Below the pieces are notes generated by a model, which was not told the DNA's origin, made no database searches, and was given only the letters and a program-made list of their open reading frames with translations. From positions 1 to 35,536 of IMG/VR virus record IMGVR_UViG_3300046683_000386: a DNA stretch of 35,536 bases; one strand, given 5' to 3'. Source of the DNA: a virus. Positions 25,682-32,383 of the stretch are shown piece after piece. The position numbers and the translations under genes are program-made. Each line of letters opens with the position of its first letter. The stretch's first letter is position 1.

Positions 25682-26632
25682 CTAGGCGATGCTGCCGATC
25701 GCACGGGGCAGGCTGTCCACGTTCCAGATGTCGAACGAGAATCCGCCCCATGCATCGTTGGTGGTCGTGTTGTTCGGCCCGCCATAGGCGACGACGGCAC
25801 TGGTTTGAGCGAAATCGACGGTGTAGGCGGCGTCCCATGTGTAACTAGTTCCGGGGGTGAGGCCGGTGACGAGCCCAGTCGCATCGCAGCATGACTGGTC
25901 GTTCGCGGAGATGGTCGAGGTATTGTTGAGCCCGCCGACGCCTCTCTGGCGGAACCTGACCGTCGACCCGTCGAGGACGCCCCAAAGCGTAGCCTGAGCA
26001 GCAACCGTCGTTCCGGTAATCAAGCCGCGAAGGTGGACGTAGACGTTACCGCTGCTGGGAGCGGTGAACGTAAGCCGAAGGTTCGTCGTGTCAAGCGCCG
26101 TCATCGCTAGGAGCGATGCGGCGCTGGCAGTGGCGGCGGTGCCAGGATCGTAGTGGGCACTGGCGAGCAGGCCCGGCGTGTCCCAAATCTCGAAACTGAT
26201 TCCACCACCGGTCGTGGCCTGAGACGTGTCATCCGCTCCGCCATACTTGATGGCTGAGGATGCGGCGGTGACCTCCACGCCATACGCGGCGTCATAGGTG
26301 AGGCTAGCGCCAGGGGTGAGGCCGGTGATGATCATCGAAGCGGAGTGCATATTTTCTTCGCTCGCCGACGCTCCGCCTTTACCGGTAATCGGGGCGACGC
26401 GGGCTTTCACCACGTCCGAGTTCGTGTGGTCGAGGACGCCAAGCAGAATGACAGGTTGGCTGCTCCCTCCTGTCACATTCGCGCGGATCCTGACCAGGAC
26501 GCTCCCGTTCGACGGGACTGTGAACGCGAGACGCAGGTTCGTCGTATCAAGGGCCGTCATCGCGAGCAGGGACGTGGTCGCCTTGGTGACGGCGCCGGCG
26601 GGGTCGTAGAAGGTTCCGGCTAGGAGCTTCAC
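25682..26632 (-). CDS. Fibre-module protein with two tandem beta-sandwich domains
   Basis: The GTG at 26632 overlaps the upstream stop (GTGA) and gives 316 residues. The protein is two copies of one domain: residues about 2-152 and 154-305. Both copies contain SLLAMTALDTTNLRL (residues 21-35 and 173-187, identical), a following LLGVLD or LWGVLD, TGLTPGASLTYDAAY or TGLTPGTSYTWDAAY, a YGG, and ISFEIWD or FSFDIWN. These are probably jelly-roll or carbohydrate-binding-like folds, used as fibre or decoration proteins. No enzyme motif. Confidence 0.55.
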   Translation of the reverse strand: MKLLAGTFYDPAGAVTKATTSLLAMTALDTTNLRLAFTVPSNGSVLVRIRANVTGGSSQPVILLGVLDHTNSDVVKARVAPITGKGGASASEENMHSASMIITGLTPGASLTYDAAYGVEVTAASSAIKYGGADDTSQATTGGGISFEIWDTPGLLASAHYDPGTAATASAASLLAMTALDTTNLRLTFTAPSSGNVYVHLRGLITGTTVAAQATLWGVLDGSTVRFRQRGVGGLNNTSTISANDQSCCDATGLVTGLTPGTSYTWDAAYTVDFAQTSAVVAYGGPNNTTTNDAWGGFSFDIWNVDSLPRAIGSIA

Positions 26633-27168
26633 CGCAGCACCACTACTAGCTCGACGAGGAGGTCGGTGCCAGACCCGGTCGAGCAGGAAAACCCGAGGAA
26701 GTCACCCTCGCCGAGGCTCGTCGAGAAGCCGGTGGCGGTGGCGAGCACGTTCGTGCTGGCGAAGGTGACGAGGACGCTAGAGACGTTGGAGTAGGTGGGG
26801 GCGGTCGTGACGGTCGCCGCCGCCCTTCGCAGTTGGACGATCATCGCGCCGCTGGCAGCGGTTCTGAGCGTCGCCTTCATACGCAGGATCGTGCAGTTGA
26901 ACGGGACGACGAATGCGAAGTCGGAGGCGTCTGTCTCGGTCGCTCCGATCGCACCAGCCTTGCCGAGCACGAAGGCACGTTCGAGGCTCTGCGAGGTCAT
27001 GTCGCCTACGGCGACGGTCGCGTCGAGGATCTCCGTCGTCGTGATCGCGCTGGCCGCGATCGTCGGGTTCGGGTAGGTACCGGCGAGGCTGCCACCAGCC
27101 GCACCCGAGGGTGCACCGCCGCCGCCGCTGCCGCCAGCGTTCGCGCCCGAGGGGAGTTGTCGTGCCAT
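26629..27168 (-). CDS. Short fibre-module protein
   Basis: The protein has 179 residues; ATG 27168 overlaps the upstream stop (TGATG). It starts with a Gly/Ser linker and GAPSGAAGGSLAGTYPNPTI, the same element seen in the large fibre (about 109-130 there), which is a common phage fibre motif. Residues about 75-179 form a beta-sandwich-like domain (FAFVVPFNCTILRMKATLRT, LLVELVVVLR). It likely forms a short fibre or an adaptor for longer fibres. Confidence 0.5.
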   Translation of the reverse strand: MARQLPSGANAGGSGGGGAPSGAAGGSLAGTYPNPTIAASAITTTEILDATVAVGDMTSQSLERAFVLGKAGAIGATETDASDFAFVVPFNCTILRMKATLRTAASGAMIVQLRRAAATVTTAPTYSNVSSVLVTFASTNVLATATGFSTSLGEGDFLGFSCSTGSGTDLLVELVVVLR

Positions 27169-27473
27169 CAGATACTCGCCACGGTATAGCTCGACGTGTT
27201 CGCGTCGCCGATCAGCTTCACCTGCGATACCTGGGGGAACGGGAAGACGCGGAACGCTCCGGCGGGGATGAAGTAGCAGTCATCACCGCCATTGGTCGGC
27301 GCGGTCGCCGTCGCGCCGTGCGTCGCGTACGTCATGTAGAGGCCGACCGTGGTCGAGTGGTTGTCGATGGTGATCGCGTCGCGGGGGCTACTGAAGTTGA
27401 TGATGTCCGCGAACGACGAGCTGGACTGGCCGCCCGTCGCCGCGCAGACGACGCTATGAGTGTTCGCCGCCAT
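27168..27473 (-). CDS. Small beta-rich fibre-module protein
   Basis: The protein has 101 residues from ATG 27473, three bases after the upstream stop. It is beta-rich and Ser/Thr-rich (FADIINFSSPRDAITIDNHS, CYFIPAGAFRVFPFPQVSQV). I recognise no family; the pattern of a short beta-barrel ending in a strand with KLIGDANTSSYTVASI is compatible with a baseplate or fibre-base protein. Neighbouring genes are all fibre-related. Confidence 0.45.
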   Translation of the reverse strand: MAANTHSVVCAATGGQSSSSFADIINFSSPRDAITIDNHSTTVGLYMTYATHGATATAPTNGGDDCYFIPAGAFRVFPFPQVSQVKLIGDANTSSYTVASI

Positions 27474-27476
27474 CGC

Positions 27477-28151
27477 CTAGAAGACTCCGACCCACGGCAC
27501 GTAGCGGAGCACGGTCGGCGTCGCCAGCGTCGCGGGAGCGGTACCGGCTACGGCCGAGCCGTGCGTGCAGGCGAGGTTGTACGCGCCGGTCTGGTAGCTG
27601 GCTCCGGTCGCTGCGGTGAGGCTCACCATGTCCTGTGAGAGCAGCGTCGGTGACGTGCCGGTGACGCTGAGGCTGAGGTAGTAGACGCCGCTCGTGGGTA
27701 CCTGGTAGGCGGTGGCGAGGGTGTGCTTGATCATCGTGTACGCCGCCCATGTCGTCCCGCTGGTCACGTCGGTTGACTGGCCGATCAGGGCGGGGGTGGC
27801 CTGCGTGTCGTAGATCGCCGCCCACTCGTGGGTGCCGCTGGTGTAGCCGGTCGTTGCGGCCATGTGACCGATGCTGGTGACGACGAGCCCCTTCGGGAGG
27901 TAGACGGCGACGCTGGTGACGAGGCCGCTAGCGCCGATCACGCCGTTCGTGTTCGCCGCGGAGAGCGGGATCGTCTCTGCGAGTAGCGGCGTGGTCGTGC
28001 CGAGCATCCAGGAGTCGCGGGCCTGGTTGTAGCCGCCGAAGGTGTGGGTCTGCCAGGATCCGGTGTAGACCTTCAGCGCGTTTCGGGCTGAGTCGATCTG
28101 GACTCGGTCTTCGGTGTTCGCCGAGTTGAACTCGGGCACATACTGAGCCAT
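27477..28151 (-). CDS. Beta-sandwich fibre-module protein, first gene after terminase
   Basis: The protein has 224 residues from ATG 28151, with AGAGAGG about 10 bases upstream. The N-terminus (EFNSANTEDRVQIDSARNAL) is short and polar; residues about 70-224 have the alternation of a beta-sandwich with TGVYYLSLSVTGTSP-like strands (SGVYYLSLSV), LPKGLVVTSIGHM and TPTVLRYVPWVGVF at the end. Such proteins are common in phage fibre clusters. It opens the fibre block after an 82-base gap. Confidence 0.45.
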   Translation of the reverse strand: MAQYVPEFNSANTEDRVQIDSARNALKVYTGSWQTHTFGGYNQARDSWMLGTTTPLLAETIPLSAANTNGVIGASGLVTSVAVYLPKGLVVTSIGHMAATTGYTSGTHEWAAIYDTQATPALIGQSTDVTSGTTWAAYTMIKHTLATAYQVPTSGVYYLSLSVTGTSPTLLSQDMVSLTAATGASYQTGAYNLACTHGSAVAGTAPATLATPTVLRYVPWVGVF

Positions 28152-28233
28152 CGTGGTTCCAACCTCTCTCCGCCACAGCGGACTCGTAGGCCAGTATTGG
28201 CCCAGGCAGAGACTACGACGCGTCTCGGACGGC
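28152..28233 (-). promoter_or_regulatory. Gap with 14-bp hairpin-forming repeat before the fibre block
   Basis: This 82-base space between the large terminase stop and the first fibre gene contains GGCCAGTATTGGCC at 28189-28202 (5-bp arms, 4-base loop) followed by the ribosome site of the next gene. I see no convincing -10/-35 pair. It may mark a transcription start or a boundary where the fibre block was inserted. Confidence 0.3.
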
Positions 28234-29961
28234 TCAGTACCCGGCGGTCAGCGACGTCGGTACCCACGGCTCCGACTCGACTGTTCGCCGCTGCCGGTAC
28301 GAGCCCGGCTCATGCAGCCACAGGTAGACGAGTCCACTCGCCGCCATGACGCGATCGTCCTTGCAGCCCTGCTGGGCTTGGGGTTTGCCGTTGCGGATCA
28401 CGAAGGTACGGCACTCCTCTAGGAGCTGCGAGTCGTTGCAGACGATGTCATCGTCGCGGAGCGCCTGCTCTAAACAGTCGAGCATCTCAGCCCTGGTCTT
28501 CTGCGTCGTCTCCCAGCCGTAGATCATCTGACGCTTCCGATCCTTCCGATCCCCGGATGGGCGTTTCCGGTAGATCATCGGGTAGTTGTCCTTCCGCAGG
28601 CTCGTGATCACGCTCGCGCCCCAGCCGCCGGTCACCTCGACGGCGATGAGGGCGCGGTTGTAGAGGTATCCGAGGCGGCAGAGGTTGTCGGCGAACAGGT
28701 CACGGTCGACGAGGCCATGCCACGCGGCGACGATCTCCATCTTGTCTCGCGGCATCACGTACGCGGCCTGGAAGTCGCCCTTGTCACCCGTCCCCGCCGC
28801 GCAGTCGCTGAAGATCAGGTAGTCCATCCCCTCCTGTGGTTCCTCCCAGATACGCAGGTTCCCGTACTTCGTCGGCTCGAACGTGGCGACGAGCTGCGAT
28901 CCGACTGTTCGCGCGACGAGGTCGCCGGTGTGGCGGGGCTTGCCTAGTTCGGTGTGCTCGCGGTGCCGCTCGACTGATTCGAGGTCGAAGTAGGGGCGGC
29001 CCGACGTGAGGAACGCTTCGCGGGGTGTCGCCGGGTACTCCTGGTTGAACTGGTCGATCCGGCCGCGGCACTCGTTCGCGATGCAGAGGCGTCGCCACTG
29101 CAACTGGTCGTCGCTGAGCGCCCACGGGGCCCATGTGCTGCGCTGGGCGAGTTCGGCGACCTCAGCCTCCTCCGACGTCCGCTCGAAGTCGACGGGTGCC
29201 TTAGACGCGTAGGTGGGTTCCTCCCACCACGGCGCGAAGAACGCGGCGTAGTCGGACTCCTCGGACTCCGCGGCGAGCCACATCTCGTGGAAGTTGTTAC
29301 CAACGCCCTGCGCCGTACTCTCGATGATGACGGCGGTGCCCTGCTCTAATGGCACTGTCTGGAGCGCGGTTGTCAGCGCTTCTGAGCCCTTGTCGCTGCA
29401 CCACGGCTGGCGGGCGACCTCTGATAGGTGCAGGTAGAGGATGCCGAAGCCCGCACCAGCGTTCTCCAGCGAGGTTGTTCGCATCGACGATTCGAGGCCC
29501 GGCTCCTTGTCGCGGAGGTGCTCCTGCTTCGTCGGGTTCTGGAACTCCAGGATCGATCCGCGCGTCGAGCTGTCCTTCATCGGCCTGCACCAGCGTGGCA
29601 TGTGCCGGAAGTAGCGCTCGGTGATGCCATGCAGGTAGCCGGTCGTCGTCTGGTCATGCGCGATCGTCAGGCTGTGCTGGTAGTGGCGGGTCGTGCAGCG
29701 CCAGAAGAAGAAGGCTTGGACGATCGTGCTCATCCCATGCCGCCTGGCTTTGAGGATGATGATGCGGATCGGCGTGCCCGCGATCAGGTCTTCGATCAGG
29801 ATCTTCGCGAGGCGACGCTGCGCTGGTTTGAAGACGAGTGGGATCGGGCGGAGCGTGTTCTTATCCGGGACTTTCAGGCACGTCCGGCAGAAGAACTCGA
29901 AGTCGTTCGTGAGCCGGTCGAGGACTTCGTCGGCCGACGTGGGCGCTGCCTGAACAGTCAC
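28234..29961 (-). CDS. terL: Terminase large subunit
   Basis: A GTG at 29961 overlaps the small-subunit stop (GTGA); 575 residues. The ATPase half shows a Walker A-type LKARRHGMST (70-79, Lys71), a Walker B-type strand ILYLHLSE with Glu181, and the coupling motif ESTA (214-217). The nuclease half shows acidic residues of the RNase H-like fold: Asp386 in YLIFSDCAAGTGDKGDF, Glu442 in AVEVTGGWG and Asp535/Asp536 in GCKDDRVMAA. It translocates DNA into the head through the portal and cuts it. Translation is coupled to the small subunit. Large subunits with this Walker A spelling occur in many short-tailed phages of actinobacteria. Confidence 0.9.
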   Translation of the reverse strand: MTVQAAPTSADEVLDRLTNDFEFFCRTCLKVPDKNTLRPIPLVFKPAQRRLAKILIEDLIAGTPIRIIILKARRHGMSTIVQAFFFWRCTTRHYQHSLTIAHDQTTTGYLHGITERYFRHMPRWCRPMKDSSTRGSILEFQNPTKQEHLRDKEPGLESSMRTTSLENAGAGFGILYLHLSEVARQPWCSDKGSEALTTALQTVPLEQGTAVIIESTAQGVGNNFHEMWLAAESEESDYAAFFAPWWEEPTYASKAPVDFERTSEEAEVAELAQRSTWAPWALSDDQLQWRRLCIANECRGRIDQFNQEYPATPREAFLTSGRPYFDLESVERHREHTELGKPRHTGDLVARTVGSQLVATFEPTKYGNLRIWEEPQEGMDYLIFSDCAAGTGDKGDFQAAYVMPRDKMEIVAAWHGLVDRDLFADNLCRLGYLYNRALIAVEVTGGWGASVITSLRKDNYPMIYRKRPSGDRKDRKRQMIYGWETTQKTRAEMLDCLEQALRDDDIVCNDSQLLEECRTFVIRNGKPQAQQGCKDDRVMAASGLVYLWLHEPGSYRQRRTVESEPWVPTSLTAGY

Positions 29962-30431
29962 GACACGCTGCGGAGCTTCTCCGGCTCAGAGGGCTCCTGT
30001 GTTTGGAGTAGCGCCTTCTTGACCTGCGCCTCCCACGTCTCTGAGAGGTCACCAGCCGCCGCGTCACGCTTCCGCCAGCGATCCGAGAAGCGTCGCTCCA
30101 GGGTGGTGAGGAAACCCGACCAGGCGGCCTTACCCTGCTCGGCCTGGTCACGCGCCATGTTCAGTAGCTCCATCTCGGCGAACGCTTCTGCCTCGTTGAT
30201 CCGCTCGAACAGTTCCCGGTAGATGAAGTTCTTGTCCTCCGGCTCGCCGTCGCTATCGCGGAGGTGCGCGTCCTCGCCGAGCTTCATCCACGACTCCCAC
30301 AGCTTCCGGTGAACGCCGAGGCGCTGCGCGACGACGTGCGGGAAGTGCGCGCGTTTCACCTCCCGCTCGATGACGGTGAGGATCTCCGGGGTCAACTCGG
30401 CGCGGCGGCTCATCGGGTGGGATGATGGCAC
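29958..30431 (-). CDS. terS: Terminase small subunit
   Basis: The product has 157 residues from GTG 30431, or 151 from ATG 30413; neither start has a clear ribosome site and I cannot choose. Residues about 10-60 look like a helix-turn-helix DNA-binding domain (PEILTVIEREVKRAHFPHV, AQRLGVHRKLWESWM), followed by a long charged helical part (YRELFERINEAEAFAEMELL) that would form the oligomer. It lies directly upstream of the large subunit with a 4-base overlap. It would recognise the packaging site, perhaps in the hairpin-rich DNA just in front (30439-30514). Confidence 0.75.
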   Translation of the reverse strand: MPSSHPMSRRAELTPEILTVIEREVKRAHFPHVVAQRLGVHRKLWESWMKLGEDAHLRDSDGEPEDKNFIYRELFERINEAEAFAEMELLNMARDQAEQGKAAWSGFLTTLERRFSDRWRKRDAAAGDLSETWEAQVKKALLQTQEPSEPEKLRSVS

Positions 30432-30438
30432 GAAGCGC

Positions 30439-30514
30439 GGACGCGGCCAGCACCGGCTCCGGGTGCCAGCCGCGTCCTAGCCCCCCGGCATTGGGGGTAG
30501 AACACGCCGGGGGG
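30439..30514 (-). terminator. Two consecutive strong hairpins before the terminase genes
   Basis: The first pair, 30439-30454 with 30462-30477, is a 16-bp stem with two mismatches and a 7-base loop. The second, 30481-30489 with 30506-30514, is a perfect 9-bp GC stem with a 16-base loop. Neither is followed by a T tract. The region separates the small-gene operon from the terminase genes and could end transcription, fold around the terS start, or form part of a packaging site. Confidence 0.55.
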
Positions 30515-30519
30515 ATCCG

Positions 30520-30669
30520 CTACGCGACGCGGTCAAGGTGCAGCAGCAGCGTCTGACTCTGCGGTGGCTTCGTGATCTGCGTGTCGCACCAGTGGCACTT
30601 CCCGTTCGGCAATGTGACTACGTCACACTCACATACTGGGCAGGGGAGGATCGGACGGGGGTCGTCCAT
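30520..30669 (-). CDS. Zinc-ribbon microprotein (49 aa)
   Basis: The ATG at 30669 gives 49 residues. Cys10, Cys13, Cys25 and Cys28 form CPVC...CHWC, a compact zinc ribbon, with an extra Cys15. The start overlaps the end of the previous zinc-ribbon gene by 41 bases. The upstream GGGGTGG is a weak ribosome site. It is probably a DNA- or protein-binding mini-factor; function unknown. Confidence 0.6.
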   Translation of the reverse strand: MDDPRPILPCPVCECDVVTLPNGKCHWCDTQITKPPQSQTLLLHLDRVA

Positions 30670-30841
30670 CAACGCCACCCCGGTGTTCAGGTGGCGCGTC
30701 GGGGATCTTCGCTACGACCCCCGCATAGAAACCGGTTTTATCGCAGTTCGGGCACTGGTCGCCCACCTCGACGGGCCAGTGCCTGACCGGGCAGCGCGGG
30801 TCGAGGCACTTGTACCACGCGACTGCCTCAACCCTGGGCAC
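30629..30841 (-). CDS. Zinc-ribbon small protein (70 aa)
   Basis: The GTG at 30841 gives 70 residues and overlaps the end of the ribbon-helix-helix gene by 14 bases. Cys12, Cys17, Cys30 and Cys33 form a four-Cys zinc site (CLDPRC...CPNC). The last 25 residues are Pro/Arg-rich, overlap the next gene and may be disordered. It belongs to the cluster of small zinc proteins; its role is unknown. Confidence 0.55.
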   Translation of the reverse strand: MPRVEAVAWYKCLDPRCPVRHWPVEVGDQCPNCDKTGFYAGVVAKIPDAPPEHRGGVDGRPPSDPPLPSM

Positions 30842-30962
30842 GAAGATCCCGCTTCGCCGCAGCGTTCAGGTGCTTACACACCCACGCCGTCAGCGTCTCG
30901 TCATGCAACTCAGCCGCCCGCAGCCACTGGGCCTTGTACTCGGGCCGGATCTTCATGTTCAT
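30828..30962 (-). CDS. Ribbon-helix-helix-like microprotein (44 aa)
   Basis: The ATG at 30962 (a second ATG lies two codons later) gives 44 residues: a short strand-like start MNMKIRPEYKAQ, then two helices with LHDETLTAWVCKHLNAAA. This is the spacing of MetJ/Arc or MobC-type ribbon-helix-helix proteins (strand, helix, turn at LT, helix). It overlaps the upstream helix-turn-helix gene by 53 bases. A dimeric DNA-binding regulator is the likely role. Confidence 0.5.
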   Translation of the reverse strand: MNMKIRPEYKAQWLRAAELHDETLTAWVCKHLNAAAKRDLRAQG

Positions 30963-31218
30963 CGGCGCTCGTGGACTCCGTTTCACTGGGCACCACCCCT
31001 TCCAGGCCAGGCAGGCGCGGCTCCTGCCAGATCATCTTCTTCGTGAACGCGTACCCGTCAGCGCGCATCACCGCGCGGAGCGTCCCCTCGCTGATACCGA
31101 GATCCACGGCGACTGACCGGAACCCATTCGCGGCGATCCGCCGCGCCGCGTCGTCGCTCGTCAAGAACTTCTGCCCCGGCCGTACCAGTACCATCGAGCT
31201 TTTCTGCTTCCAACTCAT
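30910..31218 (-). CDS. Helix-turn-helix protein
   Basis: ATG 31218 has GAGGAG upstream and gives 102 residues. Residues about 22-50 contain a helix-turn-helix (DDAARRIAANGFRSVAVDLG followed by ISEGTLRAVMRADG), with the recognition helix at SEGTLRAVM. The C-terminal 40 residues are acidic and Pro-rich and their DNA overlaps the next gene. It is probably a small transcription factor or recombination-type DNA binder. The start could lie at a second ATG eight codons later. Confidence 0.6.
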   Translation of the reverse strand: MSWKQKSSMVLVRPGQKFLTSDDAARRIAANGFRSVAVDLGISEGTLRAVMRADGYAFTKKMIWQEPRLPGLEGVVPSETESTSADEHEDPARVQGPVAAGG

Positions 31219-31306
31219 CCGTCGTCTCCTCGTTGTAAAGATAGTCTAGCGCGGCGGTGCCCTCATACTCGACGCGGCGCTGCAACGCCTCCCACGGCTC
31301 ACCCAC
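31058..31306 (-). CDS. Doubtful small ORF overlapping the helix-turn-helix gene
   Basis: The GTG at 31306 opens 82 codons. The first 45 residues (EPWEALQRRVEYEGTAALDY) look like normal acidic protein and fill the otherwise empty 80 bases before the helix-turn-helix gene; the rest is Arg-rich and reads through that gene in another frame. Either a short gene with an unusual overlap or no gene. Confidence 0.3.
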   Translation of the reverse strand: MGEPWEALQRRVEYEGTAALDYLYNEETTDELEAEKLDGTGTAGAEVLDERRRGAADRREWVPVSRRGSRYQRGDAPRGDAR

Positions 31307-31490
31307 TGGGCCGCTCCCGCACGATCATCTGAACAGCCGTCGAGCAGCGCGGGCACAGGTCGAGGTGCTCCATCTCGCTCATCACCCCGGCGCGTTCCCG
31401 CTGCGGGTAGACGGTGATCGTCATCCACCCGCTCACCATCTGCTTCATCGTCTGCTCCACGTCGCAGCGGTCGCAGCGCTTCACCATCAT
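31299..31490 (-). CDS. Zinc-ribbon small protein (63 aa)
   Basis: The first ATG of ATGATG at 31490 overlaps the upstream stop (ATGA) and gives 63 residues; an earlier GTG would extend into the previous gene. Cys6, Cys9, Cys46 and Cys49 (CDRC...CPRC) form a long-loop zinc ribbon, with a strand WMTITV between them. The fold resembles many unnamed phage zinc-ribbon proteins. Confidence 0.6.
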   Translation of the reverse strand: MMVKRCDRCDVEQTMKQMVSGWMTITVYPQRERAGVMSEMEHLDLCPRCSTAVQMIVRERPSG

Positions 31491-31609
31491 CCGCGGGCCC
31501 GGTCGAGCTGACACCCCTTCGACATGCACCGCTCGCCCTCACTGAGCGGCGCGTAGCAGCGCGGGCACGGCATCGTCACGATCTTCTTGAAACCCCGCGG
31601 ATTCGCCAC
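31487..31609 (-). CDS. Zinc-knuckle microprotein (40 aa)
   Basis: The GTG at 31609 follows the upstream stop directly (TAGGTG) and has AGGAG seven bases upstream, giving 40 residues; a shorter ATG start is also possible. Cys15, Cys18, Cys28 and Cys33 form CPRC...C...C. It couples to the next zinc protein by a 4-base overlap. Confidence 0.6.
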   Translation of the reverse strand: MANPRGFKKIVTMPCPRCYAPLSEGERCMSKGCQLDRARG

Positions 31610-31705
31610 CTACCGCTCCTGGAAGAACAGGTGGTCGACGAGTGCCAGCCCGAGCGCGAGCAGGACACCCACCGCCGTAGCGATGAGGATGATGTGGGAA
31701 CCCAT
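31610..31705 (-). CDS. One-helix membrane microprotein (31 aa)
   Basis: The ATG at 31705 overlaps the stop of the HNH-like gene (TGATG), giving 31 residues: MGSH, then a hydrophobic helix IILIATAVGVLLALGLALV, then a short charged tail ending FFQER. It is a single-pass membrane peptide. A lysis or exclusion role is possible but nothing in the sequence shows it. Confidence 0.55.
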   Translation of the reverse strand: MGSHIILIATAVGVLLALGLALVDHLFFQER

Positions 31706-31953
31706 CAGAACTCCAATCGGTTGTGATGATGACGACACAACCAGCGCACAGCGAGAGGCTGCGAGTAGTCGTCGTGGTGCATCTCGATATCCTCGTCGGT
31801 GCCGCACACCTCGCACGGCTCCGCTACGAGCCACCCCCGCTGCTTATAGACATTCGCGTAGGCACGCGCGATCGCCTTCAAGTGAGCGTCGGGGCGGCGC
31901 ATCTCGCCGTACTCGCCACGCAGCGCCCGCGCCTCATACTCGCCGACGATCAC
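31705..31953 (-). CDS. HNH-like zinc protein (82 aa)
   Basis: The GTG at 31953 overlaps the preceding stop (GTGA), giving 82 residues; an earlier start in the same frame would sit inside the membrane gene. A helical N-terminus (HLKAIARAYANVYKQRGWLV) is followed by CEVC at 47-50, then MHHDDYSQPLAVRWLCRHHH (58-77) with His59, His60, Cys73 and His76: the CxxC...HH...C..H layout of a small HNH/treble-clef fold. The lack of a typical long HNH second half leaves open whether it cuts DNA or is only structural. Small proteins of this type occur often in actinophages. Confidence 0.6.
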   Translation of the reverse strand: MIVGEYEARALRGEYGEMRRPDAHLKAIARAYANVYKQRGWLVAEPCEVCGTDEDIEMHHDDYSQPLAVRWLCRHHHNRLEF

Positions 31954-32063
31954 CCGAACACGCTCCACACATACGCGGCGACGAGCACGACCAGGATCCA
32001 CGACAACACGACCAGGACAAGCCAGATCGGCATCGCCTCACGCAGCGGCAACCGCCCCGTCAC
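31950..32063 (-). CDS. One-helix membrane microprotein (37 aa)
   Basis: The GTG at 32063 overlaps the regulator's stop (GTGA) and gives 37 residues; ATG at 32033 would give 27. The chain is a single hydrophobic helix (PIWLVLVVLSWILVVLVAAY) after a short basic head. It fits between the regulator and the HNH-like gene with 4-base overlaps on both sides. Function unknown. Confidence 0.55.
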   Translation of the reverse strand: MTGRLPLREAMPIWLVLVVLSWILVVLVAAYVWSVFG

Positions 32064-32347
32064 GCATACACCCCCGTCTTACAGATCCGACACGACGCTA
32101 TCCCATGCCGACACGGCTTCACGCCAGGCGCAGACCGCGAACGAGCCGCCTCACGCCCCACCACGACAGCCTCACCAGGCGACGCGACCAACACACCCAC
32201 AGGACTCGCCACAGCCTCCAACGCGATCCGCGCCATCATCGCATCACGCGCAAACACCGAAATCGACACACCCACACCAGCAGCAGCCGCCTTAAACACC
32301 GCATGCTCCCGATCATCCACCCGAATCGTCAACAACCTCGACCGCAT
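32060..32347 (-). CDS. Ribbon-helix-helix regulator with C-terminal zinc motif
   Basis: The ATG at 32347 gives 95 residues; the longer frame upstream passes through the promoter. Residues 1-45 have a ribbon-helix-helix pattern like DUF1778/CopG-type antitoxins and repressors (LLTIRVDDREHAVFKAAAAG, then VSISVFARDAMMARI). The C-terminus has CRHGIASCRIC (79-89), a Cys/His zinc-type cluster. Two 12-bp direct repeats overlap its start and promoter, consistent with self-regulation. It heads the small-gene operon. No toxin gene is recognised beside it. Confidence 0.65.
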   Translation of the reverse strand: MRSRLLTIRVDDREHAVFKAAAAGVGVSISVFARDAMMARIALEAVASPVGVLVASPGEAVVVGREAARSRSAPGVKPCRHGIASCRICKTGVYA

Positions 32348-32383
32348 AGCGCTAGACACTACCACACCCGCTAGCGCTAGACA
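32347..32383 (-). repeat. Two identical 12-bp direct repeats, operator candidate
   Basis: TAGCGCTAGACA occurs at 32347-32358 and at 32372-32383, 25 bases apart. Each has the palindromic core TAGCGCTA. One overlaps the -35 region and spacer, the other the start codon. A weaker half-match (GCGCTAG) occurs near 32438. Such short paired sites suit a dimeric ribbon-helix-helix repressor. Confidence 0.7.

Noticed and set aside
31246-31542. Minus-strand 98-codon frame
   Set aside because: Arg/Gly-rich shadow of the 63-residue zinc-ribbon gene.
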